Shown here: positions 36,830 to 44,849 of the stretch, one piece after another
Layout of the letters: the number at the start of each line of letters is the position of its first letter
How positions within the stretch are numbered: the stretch's first letter is position 1
Notes under the pieces: generated by a model
The model's input: the letters and a program-made list of their open reading frames with translations, nothing else
What the model was told of the DNA's origin: nothing
Databases searched by the model: none
Program-made: the position numbers and the translations under genes
Assembly (NCBI GenBank): GCA_016209605.1
Contig: JACQVS010000227.1
Location: forward strand, 1-44,897
DNA from: Planctomycetota bacterium
Lineage (GTDB): Bacteria; Planctomycetota; UBA8108; JACQVS01
Direction: 5' to 3'
Length of the DNA: 44,897 bases

Positions 36830-38122
36830 CTACCCGCCCCGCCGCGGCTTTCCCTCGGGAAAGGGATAGTCGCCGGCTGGGTAGCGGATCTCCGCGAGGT
36901 GAGGCGTTTCCAGCCGGCGGTGGAACTCGAAGCGGCTGGTCACGGCGGCGTCGATGATGCCCGTGGTCAGGAGAGTTCGCTCGACGGGGTAGGACGGCTT
37001 GCCGGTGAGGATCATCCGTTCGATGGCGCGCAGCTGGTTGGCGAAGACGGGGAGGCCCTCGTGGTACAGCCCGTAATACCTGCAGGCCAGCGGCTTGTCG
37101 TGCCCTTTCAGCCGCGCCGCGATTCCCCATTCATCGTTGTTGCCGAGGTTGGCCAGCGTGGCCCTCGTCCCGTCGCGGTATTCGATGAAGACGAACTCGC
37201 CCTGGCCCAGCTTCTCTTCCGGCTTTCCGCGGCTCTTCTCGGGAAACGTCGCCATGATGGCGTCGTAGAGATCGCGGGACCACCGGCCTTCCTTCTCGGC
37301 TTTCCAGACCTCCTCTCCCCTCAGGGTCTGCACGCTCTTCACGCCGGTCTCGCCGCCCTTGCGGCGCTCCAGCTGGCACTGCAGCGCCTCCATGGTGTGG
37401 AATCCGTAGGAGTCCAGGTCGCTGTAGCCGATGGCCATGGCCTCCTCGATCTCGCCGCCCATCGGCAGCCACAGGGGCGGATCGCGCCAGAAGACGGGCA
37501 AGGAGGAGCCGGCCATGAAGGGGATTCGCATCTCCACCGCCGTGTCGTAGATCCACCTGGAGTTGTGCCAGTTGTAGGCGAGGTGCTTGTCGTTGAAAAC
37601 CGGCACGACCTTCTTGTACTTGCGGAAGGTCGCGACCACATCTTCAAACATCCGCGGGCGGGGATAGCAGATCTGCCCCTTGGCGTTGCGCGGATAGTTG
37701 CCGAGCTCGCCGATGAGGAGGACTCCCTCCACCGCCACCGAACCGGTTCCCAGGGTGATGCACTCCTCGATGGTCTTGGCCAGGGCGACGTTGTGCTTCT
37801 TCGCCCGGGCCAGGCCGATGTCATTGGGGTGAACCTCATCCAGGAACAGGGCGGGCAGGCTGAGCTGGGGACCGGGACCGCCGGCATGGTCGTAACCCTC
37901 GAGGATCTTGCCCAGGAGCACATCGGCATGGGAGGTCGGGTACCACGCGGTGGTGATCCCCGCGACCGGTTTTGGCTTGCCGGCCGGCGATTCGCCTCGC
38001 GAGAGCCGGGGCAGGATCAGGGCCGCGAGCCCGAGACTTCCCGCTTTCAGGGCCTGGCGGCGCGACACGGCCATCGCGCCTCTAGCGGGGCTGCCGGAAG
38101 GAAAGTTCCGCTCGACGTTCAT
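36830..38122 (-). CDS. Tat-exported protein of unknown function, paired with DUF1501
   Basis: This 430-residue protein begins with a Tat signal (SRRQALKAGSLGLAALILPRL). The mature part has GITTAWYPTSHADVLLGKIL, EVHPNDIGLARAKKHNVALA, RKYKKVVPVFNDKHLAYNW, and PFMAGSSLPVFWRDPPLWLP. I know similar planctomycete proteins only as conserved hypotheticals; the start faintly resembles Gfo/Idh-type proteins, but no NAD-binding motif is clear. It starts 6 bases after the DUF1501 stop and is co-transcribed with it. Two residue clusters (HADVLLGK, FNDKHL) look conserved enough to be functional. A role in handling an extracellular sugar or sulfated compound is conceivable but unproven. Confidence 0.7.
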   Translation of the reverse strand: MNVERNFPSGSPARGAMAVSRRQALKAGSLGLAALILPRLSRGESPAGKPKPVAGITTAWYPTSHADVLLGKILEGYDHAGGPGPQLSLPALFLDEVHPNDIGLARAKKHNVALAKTIEECITLGTGSVAVEGVLLIGELGNYPRNAKGQICYPRPRMFEDVVATFRKYKKVVPVFNDKHLAYNWHNSRWIYDTAVEMRIPFMAGSSLPVFWRDPPLWLPMGGEIEEAMAIGYSDLDSYGFHTMEALQCQLERRKGGETGVKSVQTLRGEEVWKAEKEGRWSRDLYDAIMATFPEKSRGKPEEKLGQGEFVFIEYRDGTRATLANLGNNDEWGIAARLKGHDKPLACRYYGLYHEGLPVFANQLRAIERMILTGKPSYPVERTLLTTGIIDAAVTSRFEFHRRLETPHLAEIRYPAGDYPFPEGKPRRGG

Positions 38123-38128
38123 GGTCTT

Positions 38129-39505
38129 TCAGATCAGCTCCCGGATGGTTTCCGGCTTGTCGAGGAGAGGCAGCGGCTGGATCCTGCCAAAGGCCTGACC
38201 CATGACCGTGGCCGTCTCCGGGTTGATCCCCAGGTTGTGGTACAAGGTGGCCAGGACGTTCTGGTAGTGAACCGGCCGATCGACAACCTCCTCGCCGAGG
38301 CGGTTGGTGGCGCCGATGACTTGACCCATCGGCATCCCGCCCCCGGCGAGCAAGGCCGAGGAGACGGCCGGCCAGTGATCGCGCCCGCCATTCTGGTTGA
38401 TTCGCGGCGTGCGGCCCATCTCGCCCCACACCACGACCGAGACGTCGCGGTCAAGGCCTCGCGAGCACAGGTCTTCGATCAGCGCCGAAAGTCCCTGGTC
38501 AAACGGCGGGAGGTCGTCCTTGAGATACTTGTACTGCTCCGAATGCCAGTCCCAGTGGCCGAACGCCAGGCTGACGCACCGGACGCCCGCCTCCACCAGC
38601 CGGCGCGCCAACAAAAAGTGATCCATGCAGCGAGGCCCGCCGCTGGTCACATTTTCGGGAGAGCCGACGCCGTACCTGGCCCGAACGCGCGGGTCTTCGC
38701 GCTCGAGGTCCAGGGCTTCGACGAGCTTGCTGGAGGTCAGCACTTCAAAGGCTTGCCGATGGAACTCGTCCATGCCTTCCATGATGCCGCTGGAATCGAC
38801 CTCGCGCCGGAAGCGGTCCAGGACGCCCAGCAGCGCCCGGCGGTTGGCCAGGCGCTCGAGACGGACCCCCTGGAGCGTCATGTCTCTCAGGGTCGTGGCG
38901 TCGGCGGCCTGGCGCTGGGGCTGGAACGGGGCATGAGCGGCTCCGAGGAACCCATGGGGCCCCGCCACTCCCCAGGGGGCGTGTTTCATCTCCGGAGCGA
39001 GGCTCGCGAAGGGCGGCACGCCGACCCTCGCCGGACCCTGGAGCTTGGACACGAAAGATCCGAAGCTGGGCCATTCCAGGGACCCGTTTTTTCCATCGGG
39101 CCCATTCTTCCCTTCGGGGTAGCCGGTGAGGCAGATGTGCGACGCGTGCGCCTCGGTCCCTCCCTCCAGCGATCGGAGGATCACCATCTTGTCCATGGCG
39201 GCGGCCAGCCTGGGAAGGTGCTCGCAGATCCGGATGCCGGGCACCTTGGTGCTGATGGTTTTGTACTCGCCTCGGACCTCGGCCGGCGCCTCCGGCTTGG
39301 GGTCGAACAGGTCGATGTGCGGCGCGCCGCCGACCAGGAAGACCATGATCACGGACTTCTGCGAGGATCCCACGCCCGCCTGCGCCTCCGCCTTGAAGAT
39401 CTCGGGGAGGCCGATCCCTCCCAGGGCCAGGCTGCCGATCTTGAGGAAATCTCGCCGGGAGACCCCGTCGCAAAACCGTCGTCTCTCTCCGAGAAGGGTG
39501 AGCAT
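38129..39505 (-). CDS. DUF1501 domain protein, second copy, Tat-exported
   Basis: This 458-residue protein has a Tat signal at ~16-42 (SRRDFLKIGSLALGGIGLPE). DUF1501 landmarks: SVIMVFLVGGAPHIDLFDPKP, RICEHLPRLAAAMDKMVILRSLEG, AGVRCVSLAFGHWDWHS, and VVVWGEMGRTPRIN. It differs markedly from the copy at 5986 and is not accompanied by a PSD1 gene. Its partner is the Tat-exported protein that follows after 6 bases. Its promoter should lie in 39506-39700, an AT-containing gap. Confidence 0.9.
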   Translation of the reverse strand: MLTLLGERRRFCDGVSRRDFLKIGSLALGGIGLPEIFKAEAQAGVGSSQKSVIMVFLVGGAPHIDLFDPKPEAPAEVRGEYKTISTKVPGIRICEHLPRLAAAMDKMVILRSLEGGTEAHASHICLTGYPEGKNGPDGKNGSLEWPSFGSFVSKLQGPARVGVPPFASLAPEMKHAPWGVAGPHGFLGAAHAPFQPQRQAADATTLRDMTLQGVRLERLANRRALLGVLDRFRREVDSSGIMEGMDEFHRQAFEVLTSSKLVEALDLEREDPRVRARYGVGSPENVTSGGPRCMDHFLLARRLVEAGVRCVSLAFGHWDWHSEQYKYLKDDLPPFDQGLSALIEDLCSRGLDRDVSVVVWGEMGRTPRINQNGGRDHWPAVSSALLAGGGMPMGQVIGATNRLGEEVVDRPVHYQNVLATLYHNLGINPETATVMGQAFGRIQPLPLLDKPETIRELI

Positions 39506-39750
39506 GGCCGTCCTCTTCTAAAGAATCCGCAGGAAGGGGCAGACAACCTGGAATTTAAACTATGACTCGCAAAATTATAATTTTTTGATCCCGCTCGAGT
39601 CAACCGGAAATTGGTGCGTGGTGTTGGAATCGCGGAGGAGAAGCCGGCCTGATGGGACCCCGGTGGACGGCAGAGGAATGTTCCTTGCCGTGAATCGTCG
39701 ATGTACAATGGATCGGAGAATTTCTCGGTTTCACGGGTTTTGACTCATAA

Positions 39751-39811
39751 TGCGGGCTTCGCCCGCAAACGAGCTATTCGCAACTTCTCCGCAATCTGCG
39801 GAGAAGTTGCG
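39751..39811. repeat. Two tandem hairpins upstream of the SGNH hydrolase gene
   Basis: The first is TGCGGGC-TTC-GCCCGCA (39751-39767). The second has 15-base perfect arms, 39779-39793 and 39797-39811, around an ATC loop. They lie 64 bases before ATG 39875. Neither has a T-run. Their pairing and GC content recall REP/BIME-type repeats or leader hairpins. No further copy was noticed in the window. Confidence 0.65.
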
Positions 39812-39874
39812 GAGGAAGAAACTACCCCATCTCCAGTGGGGATCCGAGAATACCTTCCAGCGAAAGGATCCACC

Positions 39875-42121
39875 ATGCGATGCTCGAGCGGCCGACGAAA
39901 GGCAGACGCGGAGTCGGTCTCTTGCCTCCGGCCCTTGCCGTGCCGGGCCCTGACCTTTCTCTTTCATTTCATCCTGCTATTGAACGCTCCGCGCCTGGCG
40001 GCGCAGGAGAGCCTGAGGGCGTCGTTTGACTGGTCGATGCCCGACCGCTTCGGCCTCGATGAAAATCAGGACGGGCTGATCGACTACTACGGCGGCGACT
40101 CGATCCGGCCGCTCGATCCCGGAAGCTGGCGGGTCGACTTCACGGCGTGTGATTCCGCCGGCGACATCGCCTCTCATCTCTGGAGCGTTGATGGCGAGCT
40201 CGTGGCCGAGACGGCTTCCTGTGACGGCTTCTCGCACGACTTCCCGGCTGAGGGGATCTACACGGTCTCTCTCACCGTGGTCGGCGGGAACGGGAACGCC
40301 GCGTCGGCGACCCATAAGGTCGTGGTCCAGGACTGGCTCATCGTCGCCATCGGCGACTCCTACGGCGCCGGCTCGGGCGCTCCCGACCTTCCCCTGCCCG
40401 AGGGCTTCTTCGACCAGGTCAAGGATCTTCTCGAGCGCAAGAGGAAGGCCGAGCAGGCGCGCGACGACGCGCTCGAGATCCTGGCGCGAAGGGAAGTGAC
40501 GCTGGAAGAAGTACGCGCCCTGAGGGACGAAATCTTGCCGCTGGCGAAGGAGCTGATCGCGGCCGCGGCCGAGTTTGACCTCTGGTGCAACCGCTTTCCC
40601 CCCGATCCGATCCGATGTCCGGCCGCCACCGACGGTCTGGCAAAGGCGACGGCGGCGCTCGAGCGGGCGCTCCGCAAGAACAACCTCTCGGTCGATCGCT
40701 GGCTCGGCGATCCCGCGGGGCTCATCCAGAACCTGAACGCCCGGGTGACCCAAGCCGTCAACGACCTGACTGCCGCGCAGGAAGCGGTGGAAGATGCGCT
40801 CGCGGCCCTGGACGGACTCGAGGCGTCGATCGATGAGGCGCTCGATACCTACACGCGGGGAGCGACCTGGCACGAGGGCGGAGGCCCGGGCATGGGCGAG
40901 CCGACCTGCCAGCGCTCCGCCTTCTCGGCCCAGGCCCGGGCGGCGCTGCAGGTCGAGCTCGGCGATCCGCGCACCTCGGTGACGTTTCTCCATCTCTCCT
41001 GTGGCGGCGCCAGGATCACCGGAGGGGCCACGGACCTGGTCGATGGCCAGATCCCCTGGATCGTCGATATCGTCGGCAAGCGCGAGATCGACGCGCTGCT
41101 GGTGTCGATCGGCGGCAACGATGCGGGCTTTGGAAAGATCGCCCAGTCCTGCGTCCGGACGGAACCTTGCTATGAAGACCCGGCGCCGCTCGACGACCTC
41201 TTCCTCCAGCATTTTCGCGCCTTCTGTGCCGGGTTCGGTCCCTTGGCGGTGCAGTGCGCCGCCGGCCTAGAGGGTTTCAACACCGAGAGCGCCCTGAAAC
41301 ATATGATCCAGGGGTTCGCGCGGCTCGATGACGAGCGGACCGGTTACGCGGAGCTCCAGCGCGCGCTCGAGGATGAGCTGCCCCCCCTGCCCGCTTCGCG
41401 CGTCACCATCACCGAATACCCCAACACCACCCGGGATGAACAGGGCAACTACTGCGACCTGGACCCGGCCGACCAGTTCAACTCGCCGGGCATCTCGCGA
41501 TCGGAGTGGCAGTGGATCGACGAAGCCTTCACGCGTGGGCTCAACGAACGGGTAGCCGCGGCGGCGAAGGAGCACCGCTGGACCTTCGTCGGCGGGATCC
41601 ACGATGCCTCCCGGACGCACGGCTACTGCGCTGCCGAAGAATGGACCGTGCGGCTGGAGGATGCGTACTTCCTGACCGGGATCAGCGGCTCCGGAGTAGC
41701 GCACCCGACTCGGGATGGATACGCCGCCTTCGGGGAGATCATCTCCATGCACCTCGCCGGCGACTTTTATCCCGGCGGCGACCGCTCATCGCCGCGGCGT
41801 CCAGCGATGAGGTTCCACCGCGGCGACCCGAACTCCGACGGCGCCGCGGACCTCTCGGATGCGATCGCGGTCCTCGGCTTCCTCTTCCTCGGCGAGCCCC
41901 CCTCGCTCCCTTGCAAGGAGTCCGCCGACACCGACAACAACGGTGGGATCGATATCTCGGACGGGATCCAAGCCCTGGAATGGCTCTTCATCGGTGGCCC
42001 CGAGCCGGCCGCTCCTGGACCCACGAAATTCCTCTGCGGTTTCGATCCAGATCCGCCAGGTTCCCCCGGCGACCTTGGGTGCGAGACGTACGGCCACTGC
42101 GGGACGACCGCTGAGGGGTAG
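39875..42121 (+). CDS. Secreted SGNH-type hydrolase with coiled-coil insert and dockerin-like tail
   Basis: This 748-residue protein starts at ATG 39875 (AAAGGA upstream) with a hydrophobic signal (RALTFLFHFILLLNAPRLAA). A PKD-like beta domain covers about 48-153. The SGNH esterase/lipase core follows: block I GDSYGAG at 160-166 (catalytic Ser), block II-like HLSCGGARI, block III SIGGNDAGF near 410, and block V HPTRDGY near 610 (His). Between block I and block II lie ~160 residues of mostly alpha-helical, E/A/L-rich sequence, likely a coiled coil. The C-terminus from ~649 is the paired EF-hand module (RGDPNSDGAADLSDA ... ADTDNNGGIDISDG). The likely role is extracellular ester hydrolysis on glycans or lipids. 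A longer frame upstream (from 39701) runs through the hairpins and is not favoured. Confidence 0.82.
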   Translation: MRCSSGRRKADAESVSCLRPLPCRALTFLFHFILLLNAPRLAAQESLRASFDWSMPDRFGLDENQDGLIDYYGGDSIRPLDPGSWRVDFTACDSAGDIASHLWSVDGELVAETASCDGFSHDFPAEGIYTVSLTVVGGNGNAASATHKVVVQDWLIVAIGDSYGAGSGAPDLPLPEGFFDQVKDLLERKRKAEQARDDALEILARREVTLEEVRALRDEILPLAKELIAAAAEFDLWCNRFPPDPIRCPAATDGLAKATAALERALRKNNLSVDRWLGDPAGLIQNLNARVTQAVNDLTAAQEAVEDALAALDGLEASIDEALDTYTRGATWHEGGGPGMGEPTCQRSAFSAQARAALQVELGDPRTSVTFLHLSCGGARITGGATDLVDGQIPWIVDIVGKREIDALLVSIGGNDAGFGKIAQSCVRTEPCYEDPAPLDDLFLQHFRAFCAGFGPLAVQCAAGLEGFNTESALKHMIQGFARLDDERTGYAELQRALEDELPPLPASRVTITEYPNTTRDEQGNYCDLDPADQFNSPGISRSEWQWIDEAFTRGLNERVAAAAKEHRWTFVGGIHDASRTHGYCAAEEWTVRLEDAYFLTGISGSGVAHPTRDGYAAFGEIISMHLAGDFYPGGDRSSPRRPAMRFHRGDPNSDGAADLSDAIAVLGFLFLGEPPSLPCKESADTDNNGGIDISDGIQALEWLFIGGPEPAAPGPTKFLCGFDPDPPGSPGDLGCETYGHCGTTAEG

Positions 42122-42122
42122 C

Positions 42123-42332
42123 TTCGAATATCAGCGCTGGTAGGAGCTGCGCCTCCAGGTGACCGCGGCCCGGGTGGAGGCCTGGATCGACGGCGAGCGG
42201 GCCTTCGACCTCGAGCGAGCGGGCCATCGCTTCACCATCTGGTGGCAGCAGGAGCCCGGCCGCCCCCTCGGCATAACCACCTACCGCACCAGGGCCGCCG
42301 TGCGGGGGATCGAGCTCCGCCGGCTTCCCTGA
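42123..42332 (+). pseudogene. C-terminal fragment of a DUF1080/LamG-like protein, with in-frame TAG
   Basis: The frame reads FEYQRW-stop-ELRLQVTAARVEAWIDGERA, then AGHRFTIWWQQEPGRPLGIT and ends AAVRGIELRRLP. This resembles the end of planctomycete DUF1080-like (concanavalin-fold) domains; the TAG at 42141-42143 replaces an expected aromatic residue. No start or upstream part exists, since it abuts the stop of the SGNH gene. It is a remnant. Confidence 0.5.
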
Positions 42333-42355
42333 GGTGTCCAGCACCGCAGCCAGAG

Positions 42356-44446
42356 TTAACCCCCGGCCTCGCTCAAGACCTGGCGGGCCTTCTCGGTGGC
42401 CCTGCGCCCGAGGTGAGTCCGGATGAGGAAGCCCTCGCGGAGGAGGTAAGGCTCGTAAACCTCGGCGAGGGTGCGATGGTTCTCCCCCAGGAGGTCGGCG
42501 AGGCTCTTGAGGCCCAAGGGGCGGTTGATCCGGGCCAGCGCCTGGAGGATCTTCCGGTCCATGGGGCAGAGCCCGGCGGCATCGATCCCCAGGGAGGCGA
42601 GGGCCTGTCGGGCGGCCGCGCCGGTGATCGAAACCCCCTCGATCGAACCGCGCTCGAGCTGCGCCAGGTCACGAGACCTCCTCAAGAGCCCCAGCAGCAG
42701 CCGCGGAGTCCCCCGCGCGCCGCGGGCGAGGAGCTGGGCGGCCTCCAGAGCGACCTCGACTCCCAGAGAGCGGCCCTCGCGAAGGGCGATCTCCTCAAGC
42801 TCGGCGAGCGAGTAGAAATCGAGCCGCTCCTTGATCCCGAAGCGCGAGTGGAGGGGCCTCGGGAGCAAGCTCTCCTCGGTGGTGGCTCCGACCAGAACGA
42901 ACGGCTCGAGCTTGAGCTTGACCAGGCGGATCTCCACGCCGCAAGCGACGGTGAACGACAAGGACAGCTCATCGAGCGCTTGGTAGAGGCACTCGGCCAC
43001 AGGGAGGGGCAGCCGGTGGATCTCGTCGCAAAAGAAGAGGTCGCCTTTCCGGAGGTCGGAGAGGAGGCCCAGGAGGGCCCCCAGGTCCCCCAGCGCGGGC
43101 CCGGCGAGGGTGTGGATCCGCGTTCCCAGCTCCCGCGCCACCTGCTTGGCGATGGTCGTCTTCCCCACTCCCGGTGGTCCGCTGAGCAGGATGTGCGGCG
43201 GCAGCTCGCCCCGCAGCCTGGCGGCTCGGACCGCCAGGCTGAGATTGCCGATGGCTTCCTTTTGCCCGGAAAAAGATTCAAAGGGCGTTGAGCTTTCCGG
43301 AATTCCAGGCACGGGGGCTGAAGGGGATTCGTTTCCATCGGGCGAAGCGAAATTTATCCATTCCGGGTGGAAGATGGCCAGCTTGCGCCCGCTGGACCAC
43401 TCGAAAGCGCCGCGGTGGGCCCGCCACCACTCCGGGCTGATCTCGGCGGGAACGGAGCAGCCGTTGAAGCCGGCCTCTCCGGGAACACTGCCTTCAACCC
43501 CGTTCGCTGGCGGAGCTTCCGGATCGGGTTCCGGCCCCGGCTCGGCTTCGAGCAGGACGGCAGGCGCTTCCTCGCCGAGCTGAGCAGCCAGCGGTCGGCA
43601 GCGCTGGTCGGAGATCTTCAAGTCGCCCCCCTTGCCGCTCATGAGGATCTGCCCTTCGTGAACGGTCGGATGGCAGTGCTCGCAGAGGCCGGTTTCGTTT
43701 TCCGGCGCGGTTTTCCCGCCCTGGGAGCGCCACTGGAGATGGTGACTGTCTTCGGCGAGTTGGCCGCAGCCGGGCACCTGGCAGAAATAGCCGTCGCGGG
43801 AGAGGGTTTGCTTGACGGTTTCGGGATCGTTGGGGCGGTCCCTCTCCTCCTTGGGAACCAGGGTTTTTTCAGGGGTGGAGAGGTCATCATCGTGCTTAAT
43901 GAGAGAACCAGTCCCCACAACGACTTGCGACGACGAATTCCCCCATATGGGGGAATTCTGGGAGTCCGGAACGAGCTCTGTTCCTGCCTCCAGATCGAGC
44001 ACTTCCGCCCCCGCGGCCAGCTCCTCCGCCCGCTCCGGGGCGATCTCCACCGGACCGTCGGAAGTGAGGACGGCGGTCTTCCGGCAATCGGGGCAGCGGT
44101 TGATGACCAGGCGGTAGCTCGAGGGAAGTTTTTTTTCGGCGCCATTTTGCCCATCGATCTGGATTTCCTCTTCCACCATACGCTTGGCCGCCAGGAAAAG
44201 CGCTTCTTCGATGGGGACCTCGGCACCGCGCTTTTTCGAAAGGATGCCGACGAGCGATTCAAAGACCTGGTGCGCTTCCGGCGAAGCGTTGAACTGGTAG
44301 GGATAGCGCTTGGGCAGGTCGCCCCTCCCCGGCCGCTCGGGTTTCTCACCGACCTCGTCCCCTCGGGGGGAAAGCACAGCAGGCTGCCACCCGGCGCTCG
44401 ATCTCGTCGACGCGCTTCCCCAGGGCGTACCGCACCCAGTCGGCAT
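42356..44446 (-). CDS. HNH nuclease - RuvB-like helicase fusion (main part)
   Basis: This 696-codon frame carries, from N to C: the rest of a DUF222-like region (YPYQFNASPEAHQVFESLVG), a CPDC motif at 118-121, an HNH nuclease at 222-266 (C222, C227, HH235-236, N250, C255/C258, H259, H263), a variable linker, and an almost complete RuvB motor from ~392. The RuvB part has Walker A GPPGVGKTT (422-430), Walker B DEIHRL (474-479), GATT (520-523), an Arg-finger-like SRFG (534-537), sensor-2 GTPR (579-582) and the winged helix with VYEPYL (663-668). The RuvA-contacting beta-hairpin (GPAARS in ordinary RuvB) is replaced by CGVEIRLVK. The first ~24 codons are out of frame with the true start: the real N-terminus is at 44849, one base out of register. 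RuvB moves Holliday junctions with RuvA; here RuvA is not present. Confidence 0.82.
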   Translation of the reverse strand: MPTGCGTPWGSASTRSSAGWQPAVLSPRGDEVGEKPERPGRGDLPKRYPYQFNASPEAHQVFESLVGILSKKRGAEVPIEEALFLAAKRMVEEEIQIDGQNGAEKKLPSSYRLVINRCPDCRKTAVLTSDGPVEIAPERAEELAAGAEVLDLEAGTELVPDSQNSPIWGNSSSQVVVGTGSLIKHDDDLSTPEKTLVPKEERDRPNDPETVKQTLSRDGYFCQVPGCGQLAEDSHHLQWRSQGGKTAPENETGLCEHCHPTVHEGQILMSGKGGDLKISDQRCRPLAAQLGEEAPAVLLEAEPGPEPDPEAPPANGVEGSVPGEAGFNGCSVPAEISPEWWRAHRGAFEWSSGRKLAIFHPEWINFASPDGNESPSAPVPGIPESSTPFESFSGQKEAIGNLSLAVRAARLRGELPPHILLSGPPGVGKTTIAKQVARELGTRIHTLAGPALGDLGALLGLLSDLRKGDLFFCDEIHRLPLPVAECLYQALDELSLSFTVACGVEIRLVKLKLEPFVLVGATTEESLLPRPLHSRFGIKERLDFYSLAELEEIALREGRSLGVEVALEAAQLLARGARGTPRLLLGLLRRSRDLAQLERGSIEGVSITGAAARQALASLGIDAAGLCPMDRKILQALARINRPLGLKSLADLLGENHRTLAEVYEPYLLREGFLIRTHLGRRATEKARQVLSEAGG

Positions 44447-44849
44447 CGGTCTGGGGGGTGGCCACCGAGGTGATCGCCCGGACCGCCGACCAGAAGAGCT
44501 GCCCCTTGGCGAAGGCCTCGTCGAGGGAGGGGAGGCTTTCCAGGGCCTTGGCGGCGCGGACGAGGTCGGCCGCCTTGTGCGGGTGCATGCCGGTTTTTAG
44601 CCGGATGAACTGGTTGAAGGTGCTGCAACCGGCACTGCGGTAAAGCTTCCGGCGCTGCAGTTCGAGAAGGTAAAATCCCAGCTCCCGCTCCCCGGCCTCC
44701 ATGCGCCGCTCCGCCTCCCGGACTCGGCTGATGACGGCCGCGGCCCGCAAGTTCCGCTCCAGGCGGCGTTTTTCGGGAGGACCGGAGTTACTGGCGGTGG
44801 AAGCGGCGAGGGCGGGGGCGGAAGCATCCCCATTGCATTCAAGACCCAT
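44346..44849 (-). CDS. N-terminal DUF222-like part of the HNH-RuvB protein, frameshifted
   Basis: ATG 44849 has AAAGGAG upstream. The 167-codon frame reads LGFYLLELQRRKLYRSAGCS, then LESLPSLDEAFAKGQLFWSA and VRAITSVATPQTDADWVRYA: the N-terminal helical region that precedes many HNH nucleases. It stops at 44346, inside the next frame. A one-base shift at the C6 run (complement of 44365-44370) joins it to SPRGDEVGEKPERPGRGD of the HNH-RuvB frame. So the two frames are one gene of ~830 codons, split by an extra C (sequencing error, mutation, or less likely a programmed +1 shift). Confidence 0.78.
   Translation of the reverse strand: MGLECNGDASAPALAASTASNSGPPEKRRLERNLRAAAVISRVREAERRMEAGERELGFYLLELQRRKLYRSAGCSTFNQFIRLKTGMHPHKAADLVRAAKALESLPSLDEAFAKGQLFWSAVRAITSVATPQTDADWVRYALGKRVDEIERRVAACCAFPPRGRGR

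Noticed and set aside
39751..39811. Integron attC site or IS200/IS605 end
   Set aside because: Hairpins are present, but no RYYYAAC/GTTRRRY-type core sites, integrase or TnpA gene is near.
39701..39874. Upstream extension of the SGNH hydrolase reading frame
   Set aside because: The extension runs through two hairpins, is not protein-like, and would bury the signal peptide; ATG 39875 has a ribosome site at the correct distance.
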